Assembly: GCA_036380435.1 (NCBI GenBank)
Contig: DASVES010000129.1
Span: 1-14,074, forward strand
From: DASQDT01 sp036380435
Lineage (GTDB): Bacteria; Acidobacteriota; Blastocatellia; Pyrinomonadales; Pyrinomonadaceae
DNA: 14,074 bases
Direction of reading: 5' to 3'
Below the pieces are notes generated by a model that saw only the letters and a list, made by a program, of their open reading frames with translations, did not search any database and had not been told where the DNA came from. Positions within the stretch are counted from its first letter, which is position 1, and each line of letters begins with the position of its first letter. A program made the position numbers and the translations under genes. Of this stretch, positions 6,465-14,074 are shown piece by piece.

Positions 6465-9400
6465 ATGAAGAGAACCGTCCTCCTTGTCGCCCTGTTGATG
6501 TTTTGTGGAGTGGTCAGCGCAAGCGCGCAGACGGAGTCGCCGCTGCTCCCGCGCAACCCCTCGATCAGCCGCGAGCAGATCGCGTTCGTCTACGCCGGCG
6601 ACCTGTGGGTCGTCGGGCGCGAGGGCGGCGACGCGCGGCGTCTGACGGCCGGCGTCGGCACCGAGACGAACCCCATGTTCTCGCCCGACGGACGGCTCAT
6701 CGCCTTCACGGCCGATTACGAGGGGAACACGGATGTCTACGTCGTCGAGGCGGCGGGCGGCGTGCCGCGCCGCCTGACTTATCACCCCGGAGTGGACGCC
6801 GTTGCCGGCTGGACGCCCGACGGCGCGAGCGTTCTCTTCCGCACGCAGCGCGACAGCTACTCGTTTGCCCCGCGTCTGTTCACCATGCCGCTCGCCGGCA
6901 GTAACCCCGTCGAAGTGCCTCTGCCGCAGGCCGCCGAGGGCAGCTTCTCGCCCGATGGACGGCGCATGGCTTACGTCCCGCTCGTGCGCGCCTTCCAGCA
7001 GTGGAAGGGCTATCGCGGCGGGCGCACCACCCCGGTTCTCGTCGCCGACCTCTCGGATTCGAGCGTCGAGAAACTGCCGCGCGAGAACTCGAACGACTTT
7101 AACCCGATGTGGGTCGGGGAGCGCGTCTACTTCCTCTCCGACCGCGACGGCGCGGTGACGATCTATTCCTACGACACGCGCACGAAGCGCGTCGCGCAGG
7201 CCGTCAGGAACACGGGACTCGACATCAAGTCGGCCGCGGCCGGCGACGGCGTGATCGTCTACGAGCAGTTCGGCTCGCTCCACACGCTCGACCTTTCGTC
7301 GGGAAAGACGCGGCAGATTCCGGTGCGCGTCGCGGGCGACGTGTCGGCCGTGCGCCCTAAGTTCGTGCGGGTGGCCGCGGGGATACGCAACATCGGTCTG
7401 TCGCCCTCGGGCGCGCGGGCCGTCTTCGAGGCGCGCGGCGAAATCCTGACCGTGCCGGCCGAGAAAGGCGACGTGCGAAATCTGACGAACAACTCCGCGG
7501 CCGCCGAGCGCGACCCCGCATGGTCGCCCGACGGCAAGTGGATCGCCTACTTCTCCGACGAGTCGGGCGAGTACGCCCTGCACCTGCGCGCGCAGAGCGG
7601 CATGGGCGAGGTGCGGAAAATCAACCTCGGCAGTCCGGCCTCGTACTTCTACTCGCCCGTCTGGTCGCCCGACTCGAAGAAGATCGCCTACACGGACAAG
7701 CGTCTGAACCTGTGGTATGTGAACGTCGAGCAGTCGGGCGTCGCGCCCGTCAAGGTGGACACGAACACCTACGACAACCCGTTCCGCGTGATGGACCCGG
7801 CATGGTCGCCCGACTCGCGCTTCATCACCTACACCAAACAGCTCAAGAACCGCCTCGGCACCGTCTTTATCTATTCGCTCGAAGAGCAGAAGACCCGACA
7901 GGTGACCGACAACATGTCGGACGCGCGCTTCGCGCAGTTCGACAGAGACGGCAAGCACCTTTACTTCACCGCGAGCACGAACTCGGGGCCGACCTCGGGC
8001 TGGCTCGACATGTCGAGCTTCGGCCGGCAGGTGACGCGCTCGGTCTACGTCGTCGTCCTCGGCAAAGACTCGCCCAGCCCGCTCGCGCCCGAGAGCGACG
8101 AGGAGAAGATTCTCGAAGAGCAGAAGACCAACAACCCCGAGGAGAAGGGCGACCCGCGCCCCGGCCCCTCGCCCAGCCCCACGCCCGTCATGGGCGCCAT
8201 CTCCACTGACGACGCGCCCGCCCAGGCGGACGACGAGGCAAACATCTCGGCCGTCGAGCAGCAGACGCAGGAGCCGGCCGGCGATAAACCCGCCGCCGGG
8301 CGCGGGGGCGCGGCCAAAAAGCCCGAACCCGTCCGCATCGACTTCGAGGGAATAGACCAGCGCGTGCTGGCGCTCCCCATCCCGCCGCGCGACTACGCCG
8401 GCATGCGCGCCGGCAAGGCCGGCACACTCTTCCTGCTCGAGAACGCGCCCGGCCCCACCGACACGTTCGGCCTCGTCCTCCAACGCTTCGACCTCTCGAA
8501 GCGCAAGGTGGAGAAGGTTACCGAAGGGCTGACCTCCTTCGACCTCTCGGCCAACGGCGAGAAGATGCTCTTCCAGCAGGGCGGCGGTCAGGGCGCGCCG
8601 CCGGCTGCCGCCGCGCCGGGTCAGCAGCAGGGCGGGCGCTGGTTCATCGTCTCAGCCACGCAGCCGCTCAAGCCGGGCGAAGGCTTAATCAACACGGCCG
8701 CGATGGAGGTGCGCGTCGATCCGCGCGCCGAGTGGCGGCAGATGTACCGCGAGGCGTGGCGCATCCAGCGCGACTTCTTCTACGACCCGACCTACCACGG
8801 CCTCGACATCGCGGCCACCGAGAAGAAGTACGAGCCGTTCCTGTCGGGCCTCGCGCACCGCGCCGACCTCAACTATCTCCTGCAAGAGTCGCTCGGCAAC
8901 ATGGTCGTCGGCCACCACAACACGGGCGGCGGCGACACGCCTCAGCCGACACCCGTCCCCGGAGGGCTGCTCGGCGCCGACTACAAAGTCGAGCAGGGGC
9001 GCTACCGCTTCGCGCGCATCTTCAACGGCGAGAACTGGAACCCCTCCTTGCGCGCGCCGCTCACACAGCCCGGCGTCAACGTCCGCGTCGGCGAGTACCT
9101 TTTGGCCGTCAATGGTCGCGAGCTGCGCGCCGCCGACAACCTCTACAGCTTCTTCGAGGGCACGGCCAACAAGCAGACCGTCATCCGCGTCGGCCCCAAC
9201 GCGGACGGCTCCGGCGCGCGCGAGACGACGGTCGTCCCCGTCGCGAGCGAGTCGGGCCTGCGCAACCTCGCGTGGATCGAGGGCAACCGCCGGCGGGTCT
9301 CGGAGATGACTGGGGGCCGGGTCGCCTACGTCTACCTGCCGAACACCTCGACGGCCGGCTACACCAACTTCAACCGCTACTACTTCTCGCAGATCGACCG

Positions 9401-9944
9401 CGAGGCGGCCGTCATCGACGAGCGCTTCAACGGCGGCGGCACCGCGGCCGACTACATGATCGACTACATGCGCCGGCCGCTCATGAACTACTGGGCGACG
9501 CGCGAGGGGGCCGACTTCACCACGCCCGTCGGCTCCATCTACGGCCCGAAGGTGATGCTCATCGACGAGTACGCCGGCTCGGGCGGCGACGCCCTACCGT
9601 GGTATTTCCGCCGTGCCAAAATCGGCCCCCTCGTCGGCAAGCGCACATGGGGCGGACTGGTCGGCATCTACGACTACCCGCAGCTCATCGACGGCGGCTC
9701 CGTCACCGCGCCCCGCGTCGCCTTCTACAGCCCCGAGGGCGAATGGGAAGTAGAGAACGCCGGCGTCGCCCCCGACATCGAAGTCGAACTCGACCCGAAG
9801 GCGTGGCGTCAGGGTCGCGACCTGCAACTCGAAAAGGCCATCGAGGTCGTCATGGAGGCGCTTCGCAAGAACCCGCCGCCCGCGCCCCGCAAACCCGTCT
9901 ACCCGAACTATCACAACGGCCGGCCCACAGTGTCGCGGCAGTAA
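6465..9944 (+). CDS. Exported Tricorn-like protease (S41 family) with beta-propeller and PDZ domain
   Basis: A protein of 1159 residues. The ATG at 6465 has GGAG 8 bases upstream and opens a signal peptide, MKRTVLLVALLMFCGVVSASA, cut before QTE; an extracytoplasmic location is inferred. Residues about 30-540 carry TolB/WD40-like blades with repeated F/W-S-P-D-G/S motifs. A Pro/Glu-rich, probably disordered insert spans about 541-622. The catalytic part starts near 760: GHHNTGGGD at 816-824 (His817 as the likely catalytic His), a PDZ domain about 840-930, the GSGGD nucleophile Ser1039, and VENAGVAPDIEV with Glu1097. These match the His/Ser/Glu of Tricorn, which degrades peptides to short products, but the first catalytic Ser-His pair reads Gly-His, as in many bacterial homologues. 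It ends before a palindrome and a terminator. The family is sure; the substrate is not known. Confidence 0.92.
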   Translation: MKRTVLLVALLMFCGVVSASAQTESPLLPRNPSISREQIAFVYAGDLWVVGREGGDARRLTAGVGTETNPMFSPDGRLIAFTADYEGNTDVYVVEAAGGVPRRLTYHPGVDAVAGWTPDGASVLFRTQRDSYSFAPRLFTMPLAGSNPVEVPLPQAAEGSFSPDGRRMAYVPLVRAFQQWKGYRGGRTTPVLVADLSDSSVEKLPRENSNDFNPMWVGERVYFLSDRDGAVTIYSYDTRTKRVAQAVRNTGLDIKSAAAGDGVIVYEQFGSLHTLDLSSGKTRQIPVRVAGDVSAVRPKFVRVAAGIRNIGLSPSGARAVFEARGEILTVPAEKGDVRNLTNNSAAAERDPAWSPDGKWIAYFSDESGEYALHLRAQSGMGEVRKINLGSPASYFYSPVWSPDSKKIAYTDKRLNLWYVNVEQSGVAPVKVDTNTYDNPFRVMDPAWSPDSRFITYTKQLKNRLGTVFIYSLEEQKTRQVTDNMSDARFAQFDRDGKHLYFTASTNSGPTSGWLDMSSFGRQVTRSVYVVVLGKDSPSPLAPESDEEKILEEQKTNNPEEKGDPRPGPSPSPTPVMGAISTDDAPAQADDEANISAVEQQTQEPAGDKPAAGRGGAAKKPEPVRIDFEGIDQRVLALPIPPRDYAGMRAGKAGTLFLLENAPGPTDTFGLVLQRFDLSKRKVEKVTEGLTSFDLSANGEKMLFQQGGGQGAPPAAAAPGQQQGGRWFIVSATQPLKPGEGLINTAAMEVRVDPRAEWRQMYREAWRIQRDFFYDPTYHGLDIAATEKKYEPFLSGLAHRADLNYLLQESLGNMVVGHHNTGGGDTPQPTPVPGGLLGADYKVEQGRYRFARIFNGENWNPSLRAPLTQPGVNVRVGEYLLAVNGRELRAADNLYSFFEGTANKQTVIRVGPNADGSGARETTVVPVASESGLRNLAWIEGNRRRVSEMTGGRVAYVYLPNTSTAGYTNFNRYYFSQIDREAAVIDERFNGGGTAADYMIDYMRRPLMNYWATREGADFTTPVGSIYGPKVMLIDEYAGSGGDALPWYFRRAKIGPLVGKRTWGGLVGIYDYPQLIDGGSVTAPRVAFYSPEGEWEVENAGVAPDIEVELDPKAWRQGRDLQLEKAIEVVMEALRKNPPPAPRKPVYPNYHNGRPTVSRQ

Positions 9945-9949
9945 AAAAA

Positions 9950-10012
9950 ACAGTACCGCGAGCGGTAGCGAGCGGGTGTCGCTCCCGAGAGCAGAGCCGC
10001 TCGCGGTACTGT
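9950..10012. repeat. GC-rich palindromic repeat downstream of the Tricorn gene
   Basis: ACAGTACCGCGAGCGG (9950-9965) pairs perfectly, 16 bases, with 9997-10012. The 31-base interior contains a further GAGCG/CGCTC hairpin. It starts five bases after the TAA. It looks like a REP-type element and could stabilise the 3' end of the mRNA. A second copy is not present in this window. Confidence 0.7.
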
Positions 10013-10029
10013 CATTACCCAAAAACTAA

Positions 10030-10050
10030 GGGCAGCCCGTGTGGCTGCCC
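10030..10050. terminator. Bidirectional intrinsic terminator
   Basis: GGGCAGCC, loop CGTGT, GGCTGCCC is a perfect 8-bp stem. On the plus strand it is followed by TTTCACTTCT, ending the Tricorn transcript. On the minus strand it is followed by TTAGTTTTT, ending the tRNA transcript, whose 3' end lies 16 bases before the stem. Confidence 0.8.
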
Positions 10051-10065
10051 TTTCACTTCTCTAAA

Positions 10066-10138
<73 letters not shown>

Positions 10139-10170
10139 TCGGAACAAGTCGCCCTTGCGGGGCGGTAAAA

Positions 10171-10200
10171 AGAGTAGCGCGAGGCGAGAAAGGCAGTCAA
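10171..10200 (-). promoter_or_regulatory. Promoter of tRNA-Ala
   Basis: On the minus strand TTGACT (10195-10200, 5 of 6) is followed by an 18-base spacer and TACTCT (10171-10176, 4 of 6). Transcription would start about 26 bases before the tRNA 5' end. It lies between the stop of the hydratase gene and the tRNA. Confidence 0.6.
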
Positions 10201-10241
10201 GCGCATTGAGCGGCGGCGCGTGCGAGCTTCATGGCTTGCGG

Positions 10242-11024
<783 letters not shown>

Positions 11025-11048
11025 TGGATTTTTTGCTCCGCAAAAAAA

Positions 11049-11131
11049 GTGATAAGTGATGAGTGATAAGTGATAAGACGAAGAGCAACCGCTCTGTCTT
11101 TTCTTATCACTTATCACTCATCACTTATCAC
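11049..11131. repeat. Perfect inverted repeat of GTGATAA heptamers
   Basis: Arms 11049-11078 and 11102-11131 are perfect reverse complements over 30 bases. Each arm is GTGATAA, GTGATGA, GTGATAA, GTGATAA plus two bases. The loop holds AGAGC-AACC-GCTCT, a smaller hairpin (11082-11095). The right arm runs into the PilZ gene and covers its TGA stop (11128-11130). Beside it, at 11029-11047, an A/T-rich hairpin (TTTTTTGC-TCC-GCAAAAAA) lies just upstream of the hydratase start. Confidence 0.9.
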
Positions 11132-11520
11132 TGACTCTGTTCGCCCTCGGCCGCGGTGCCCTGTTCGTCGGCGACCCAGGAGACGAAGAGACGCAGCCAG
11201 TTGTCGGCCGGCTCGACGATCTGGACGCCGATGCGCGCCGTGCCATAGATGGCCGGGGCGATGCGGATGACCTTGGCCGTGACCTCGATGGGCGAGCCGT
11301 CGGGCTTGTGCGCGCGGATGTAGAGCTGGTCGCCGCGGCCCACGCGCTGGTTGAGGTGAAAGAGCGTGCCCATCGTCGAGATGTCGTCGGTCTCGGTCGG
11401 CTCGCTCCACGCCGCGCCGTCTTCCGAGCGGCCCGAGACCACGATGGGCAGCCGCAGCGCCATGCGGAGCGCAAACCGCCGCTCTTCGCGCTTCTCGATG
11501 TTGGGGGTCGCCTTGTCCAT
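11128..11520 (-). CDS. PilZ-domain protein (c-di-GMP receptor)
   Basis: A protein of 130 residues consisting almost only of a PilZ domain. Both binding motifs are intact: the R-x-x-x-R signature at Arg15-Arg19 (EERRFALR) and D-x-S-x-x-G at 46-51 (DISTMG). VTAKVIRI and YGTARIGVQIVEP complete the barrel, and the end is acidic and Gln-rich. It should therefore bind cyclic di-GMP, though its partner is unknown. The ATG at 11518-11520 is directly adjacent to an inverted repeat and has no ribosome binding site; the next Met (residue 20) lies after the arginine motif, so the first ATG is kept. It lies between a dehydrogenase and a hydratase gene on the same strand. Its stop codon lies in repeat sequence. 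Confidence 0.9.
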   Translation of the reverse strand: MDKATPNIEKREERRFALRMALRLPIVVSGRSEDGAAWSEPTETDDISTMGTLFHLNQRVGRGDQLYIRAHKPDGSPIEVTAKVIRIAPAIYGTARIGVQIVEPADNWLRLFVSWVADEQGTAAEGEQSQ

Positions 11521-11619
11521 AAGTCAGGAGTCAGGAGTCAGGAGTCTCAGGAGTCAGAATGAGAAGCAATCAGGCAGGGAGCGAATCAATTCTGACTTCT
11601 GGCTCCTGACTCCTGACTT
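11521..11619. repeat. Inverted repeat of GTCAGGA heptamers
   Basis: The left arm 11521-11560 is a tandem of GTCAGGA units, three exact, then GTCTCAGGA and GTCAGAA. The right arm 11589-11619 reads, on the minus strand, GTCAGGA twice, GCCAGAA, GTCAGAA. The arms pair after a 10-base length difference. The element fills the whole gap between the dehydrogenase stop (11619-11621) and the PilZ start (11518-11520), abutting one and touching the other. Confidence 0.9.
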
Positions 11620-12518
11620 CATTCTTTCCACTCGTAGAAGCCTTCGCCGCTCTTCTTGCCCAGTTTGCCCGCCGCGACCATGCGCCGCAGGATGTCGGGC
11701 GGGCGGAAGCCTTCGGCGCCGAACTCGCCGTAGAGGTACTCGGCGATTTGAAGACGCACGTCGAGGCCGACCAGATCGGTTAATTTCAGCGGCCCCATGG
11801 GGTGATTGTAGCCTAGTTCCATCGCCGTATCTATATCTTTCGCACTGGCTACGCCCTCCTCGACCATCCGCATCGCCTCCAGCCCCAGCGCCACGCCCAG
11901 CCGGCTCGAAGCGAAGCCGGGCACGTCTCTGACCGTGATCGGCTCCTTCCGCATCCGCCGCCCCACGGCGCGCGCCGTCTCGCATGTCTCGGCGGAAGTC
12001 TCGCGGCCGACGACGACTTCGAGCAGGCGCATGATGTGGACGGGGTTGAAAAAGTGCATCCCGACGACACGCTCCGGGCGACGTGCGCCGCGCGCGATCT
12101 CCGTGATCGACAGAGAGGAAGTGTTGGTGGCGAAGACGAAGTCGCCCGCGGCCACGCGCTCCACCTCCCTGAGCGCCTCGCGCTTCAGCTCCATCCGCTC
12201 GGGCACGGCCTCGACGAAGAGGTCGGCCAGGGCCGTCTCCCCCATGTCGGTCGTCACCCGGATGTTCGCCAGCGCCGTCTCGCGCTCCTCCTCAGTCACC
12301 TTGCCGCGCTCGACGCCCTTCGAGAGGTTCGCGTCGATGGCGCGCAAGGCGCGGAGCGTCACGTCGTCCGAGATGTCGCGCAGAGTCACCCGGTAGCCGC
12401 TCATCGCGGCGACCTGCGCGATGCCGTGTCCCATCGTCCCGGCCCCGAGCACGCTGATGCGCTCGACGGCGAGGGGCGGCGAGGTCTCGTCAGATTTTTC
12501 GTTTTCCGGTGTGACCAA
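11619..12518 (-). CDS. 3-hydroxyacyl-CoA dehydrogenase (3-hydroxybutyryl-CoA dehydrogenase type)
   Basis: A protein of 299 residues. It oxidises 3-hydroxyacyl-CoA with NAD(P), or runs in reverse, and so follows enoyl-CoA hydratase in the pathway. The Rossmann motif VLGAGTMGHGIAQV spans 23-36. TNTSSLSITEIA is at 131-142, and the catalytic dyad is His155 (GMHFFNPV) and Glu167 (LLEVV), 12 apart as in the family. The C-terminal domain has DVPGFASSRL and ends KKSGEGFYEW, typical of the Hbd/PaaH/FadB2 group. The start is a TTG at 12516-12518: no ATG or GTG occurs in frame between the upstream stop at 12621-12623 and the NAD motif, and there is no clear ribosome binding site, so the first ~15 residues are uncertain. 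It is the first gene of the minus-strand group with PilZ and the hydratase. Confidence 0.92.
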   Translation of the reverse strand: MVTPENEKSDETSPPLAVERISVLGAGTMGHGIAQVAAMSGYRVTLRDISDDVTLRALRAIDANLSKGVERGKVTEEERETALANIRVTTDMGETALADLFVEAVPERMELKREALREVERVAAGDFVFATNTSSLSITEIARGARRPERVVGMHFFNPVHIMRLLEVVVGRETSAETCETARAVGRRMRKEPITVRDVPGFASSRLGVALGLEAMRMVEEGVASAKDIDTAMELGYNHPMGPLKLTDLVGLDVRLQIAEYLYGEFGAEGFRPPDILRRMVAAGKLGKKSGEGFYEWKE

Positions 12519-12596
12519 AACGGTGAAAGTTTGCAGGGGCCTCGACCGAGCCGGGGCCGACTCTCTGAAGCCACCCCTTCGGGCGCGGGAGGCATA

Positions 12597-12627
12597 TTCG
12601 ACTCCGACTCGCGCGAGACGTTATACT
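12597..12627 (+). promoter_or_regulatory. Weak candidate promoter of the thioredoxin reductase gene
   Basis: A good -10 element TATACT (12622-12627, 5 of 6) lies about 94 bases before the start codon. The only -35-like sequence is TTCGAC (12597-12602) at a long 19-base spacing. An overlapping TATAAC can be read on the minus strand for the dehydrogenase gene, so the region may serve both directions. Confidence 0.35.
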
Positions 12628-12720
12628 ACACGCGCAAGGCAAAAGGCTACTGTGGGCACCAGACGCACGAGCGCCCTCGACTGCGTGCGACGCGCGCCCC
12701 CGAGGAGAGTGTCGAACATC

Positions 12721-13812
12721 ATGGAGCAGGAAACGATTCACAAGGAAGTCGTCATCATCGGGTCGGGGCCGGCGGGGCTGACGGCCGCCATCTACGCGGC
12801 GCGCGCAGACCTCAAGCCGCTCGTCGTCCACGGCCCGCAGCCCGGCGGCCAGCTCACCATCACGACCGACGTGGAGAACTACCCCGGCTTCGCCGAGGGC
12901 ATTCAGGGGCCGGCGCTGATGGAGGAGTTCGAGAAGCAGGCCCGGCGCTTCGGCACCGAGTTTCTGCAAACGTTCATCTCCAAAGTCGATCTCTCCGAGC
13001 GCCCGTTCAAGCTCTACACGGACGATCATCTGATCGAGGCCGAGACGCTGATTATCGCCTCGGGCGCCTCCGCCAAGTGGCTCGGCATTCCGGGCGAAGC
13101 GCCGTACCCCGAGGGCTTGGGCGGCTTCGGCGTCTCGGCCTGCGCGACGTGTGACGGCTTCTTCTTCAAGGGCCGCACAATCGTCGTCGCCGGCGGCGGC
13201 GACACGGCGATGGAGGAGGCCACATTCCTCACGCGCTACGCCTCGCGCGTCACCGTCATCCACCGCCGCGACAAGTTGCGCGCCTCGCAGATCATGCAGC
13301 AGAAGGCGCTCGCCAACGACAAGATTGATTTCCTGTGGGACACGGAAATCCGCGAGGTGCTCGGCTCGAAGGACACAGGGGTGACGGGCCTGCGAATCTT
13401 CAACAAGAAGACGGGCGAGGAGCGGGTCTTCCCCTGCGAGGGCTTCTTCGTCGCCATCGGCCACAAGCCGAACACAGACATCTTCCGCGGCTGGCTGGAA
13501 CTCGACGAGGTCGGCTACATCAAGACGGCCGGGCGCTCGATGGCCACGAACATCCCCGGCGTCTTCGCCTGCGGCGACGCGCAGGACTCGTTCTACCGGC
13601 AGGCCGTCACCGCCGCCGGAACGGGGTGCATGGCCGCCATCGACGCCGAACGCTACCTCGACAACCTGCCCGTCGTGACGCCCACCGGCGAGGAGATCAA
13701 CATGGACGGCGACCGCGTCATGCCCAGCCACGATATCGTCATCATGGCCGACGGCAAGGTCATGTCGAACAAGCCGGACGACGTGCCCGGCGAGGCGACG
13801 GCCGGAGACTAA
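12721..13812 (+). CDS. trxB: Thioredoxin reductase (NADPH) with C-terminal extension
   Basis: A protein of 363 residues, a flavoenzyme that passes electrons from NADPH through FAD and a redox cysteine pair to thioredoxin in the cytoplasm. Motifs: the FAD-binding GSGPAGLTAAIYAARA from residue 14, the redox centre CATCDG with Cys141 and Cys144, the NADPH-binding GGGDTAMEEA from 158, HRRDKLRAS, and the FAD-contact ACGDAQD at 283-289. The ATG at 12721 has GAGGAG 13 bases upstream and places the FAD motif normally. The usual length is about 310-320; here about 45 residues (Pro/Asp-rich, with VMPSHDIVIMADGKVM) follow YLDNL. It stands alone, divergent from the dehydrogenase, and is followed by a composite palindrome. 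Confidence 0.95.
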   Translation: MEQETIHKEVVIIGSGPAGLTAAIYAARADLKPLVVHGPQPGGQLTITTDVENYPGFAEGIQGPALMEEFEKQARRFGTEFLQTFISKVDLSERPFKLYTDDHLIEAETLIIASGASAKWLGIPGEAPYPEGLGGFGVSACATCDGFFFKGRTIVVAGGGDTAMEEATFLTRYASRVTVIHRRDKLRASQIMQQKALANDKIDFLWDTEIREVLGSKDTGVTGLRIFNKKTGEERVFPCEGFFVAIGHKPNTDIFRGWLELDEVGYIKTAGRSMATNIPGVFACGDAQDSFYRQAVTAAGTGCMAAIDAERYLDNLPVVTPTGEEINMDGDRVMPSHDIVIMADGKVMSNKPDDVPGEATAGD

Positions 13813-13870
13813 GCGGGACGGCGTCGATCAAAACCGCGGCCCGAAGTTTTTTCTCGGACGAGCACAGCGG

Positions 13871-14074
13871 CGAAGCCCCGGCAGGGGCGGAAGAATGTAG
13901 CCCACGGCGTCGGGCCGTGGGTCAGCGTCGCTTAAAAACACGGAAGCCCCGTCAGGGGCGAAAGAACCGCGACGAGATTCGTGCTCAACGTCGCGGTTCT
14001 TTCGCCCCTGACGGGGCTTTCAGACTTTGTTATCACGTCCGTTCCCACGGCTCACGCCGTGGGCTACATTCTTC
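13871..14074. repeat. Composite palindromic element, copy 2 (cut by window edge)
   Basis: Same plan as the element at 454-666. The outer arms carry GAAGAATGTAGCC / GGCTACATTCTTC. Side hairpins are CCCACGGC-GTCGG-GCCGTGGG (13901-13921) and CCCACGGC-TCAC-GCCGTGGG (14044-14063). The core pairs 13943-13974 with 13989-14020, 31 of 32 bases, around a 14-base loop. Bases 14041-14072 are the exact reverse complement of 471-502 in copy 1. The right outer arm probably continues past the window. It follows the thioredoxin reductase gene and could end its transcript. Confidence 0.85.

Noticed and set aside
6267..8483. A 738-codon open frame on the minus strand opposite the Tricorn gene
   Set aside because: It is rich in Arg/Gly/Val/His without domains and lies opposite unmistakable propeller repeats; it also conflicts with the small peptide's upstream region.
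11025..11117. Upstream extension of enoyl-CoA hydratase
   Set aside because: It would translate the heptad repeat and the A/T-rich hairpin. The crotonase N-terminus fits MASYETILLE at 11024.
11049..11619. CRISPR array
   Set aside because: The repeat units are 7 bases in mirrored tandem blocks, with no 20-40 base spacers and no cas genes.
12421..12720. Upstream extension of thioredoxin reductase
   Set aside because: The frame is open for 100 more codons but overlaps the dehydrogenase on the other strand. The ATG at 12721 places the FAD motif at the normal distance.
12490..13731. A 413-codon minus-strand frame opposite thioredoxin reductase
   Set aside because: Shadow of the FAD/NADPH-binding gene; no motif of its own.

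Overview
The window is GC-rich bacterial chromosome with densely packed genes. It most resembles the Acidobacteriota (Blastocatellia-like). That is an inference from GC content, a secreted Tricorn-type peptidase and the abundance of short palindromic intergenic elements; no rRNA or taxonomic marker is present to settle it.

Layout. (1) 1-405 (+): the C-terminal end of an arginine deiminase-type protein, cut by the window edge. (2) 406-723: a large composite palindrome between convergent genes. (3) 724-5535 (-): the replicative DNA polymerase III alpha subunit (DnaE), split into two genes. The upstream gene (2905-5535) ends in an N-terminal intein half and the downstream gene (724-2124) begins with a C-terminal intein half. 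Between them, overlapping both, lies a free-standing LAGLIDADG homing endonuclease gene (2121-2927). This fractured gene with a split intein and an intervening endonuclease is the most remarkable feature here. (4) 5536-6464: the dnaE promoter, a heptad/nonamer inverted repeat, a 55-residue membrane peptide gene and a possible promoter for the next gene. (5) 6465-9944 (+): an exported Tricorn-like protease. (6) 9945-10241: a palindrome, a bidirectional terminator and tRNA-Ala(GGC) with its own promoter. (7) 10242-12518 (-): 3-hydroxyacyl-CoA dehydrogenase, a PilZ protein and enoyl-CoA hydratase in one direction, separated by two heptad inverted repeats. (8) 12721-13812 (+): thioredoxin reductase. 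(9) 13871-14074: a second copy of the composite palindrome, cut by the window edge.

How the genes work together. The two DnaE halves should be joined by protein trans-splicing into an alpha subunit of about 1193 residues, while the endonuclease would serve spread of the element. The hydratase and dehydrogenase catalyse consecutive beta-oxidation-type steps on acyl-CoA. The PilZ protein between them carries both c-di-GMP-binding motifs. Four kinds of intergenic inverted-repeat element occur, three of them built from tandem 7-base units or containing such units. In the 3-hydroxyacyl-CoA dehydrogenase/PilZ/hydratase cluster they reach exactly to start and stop codons.
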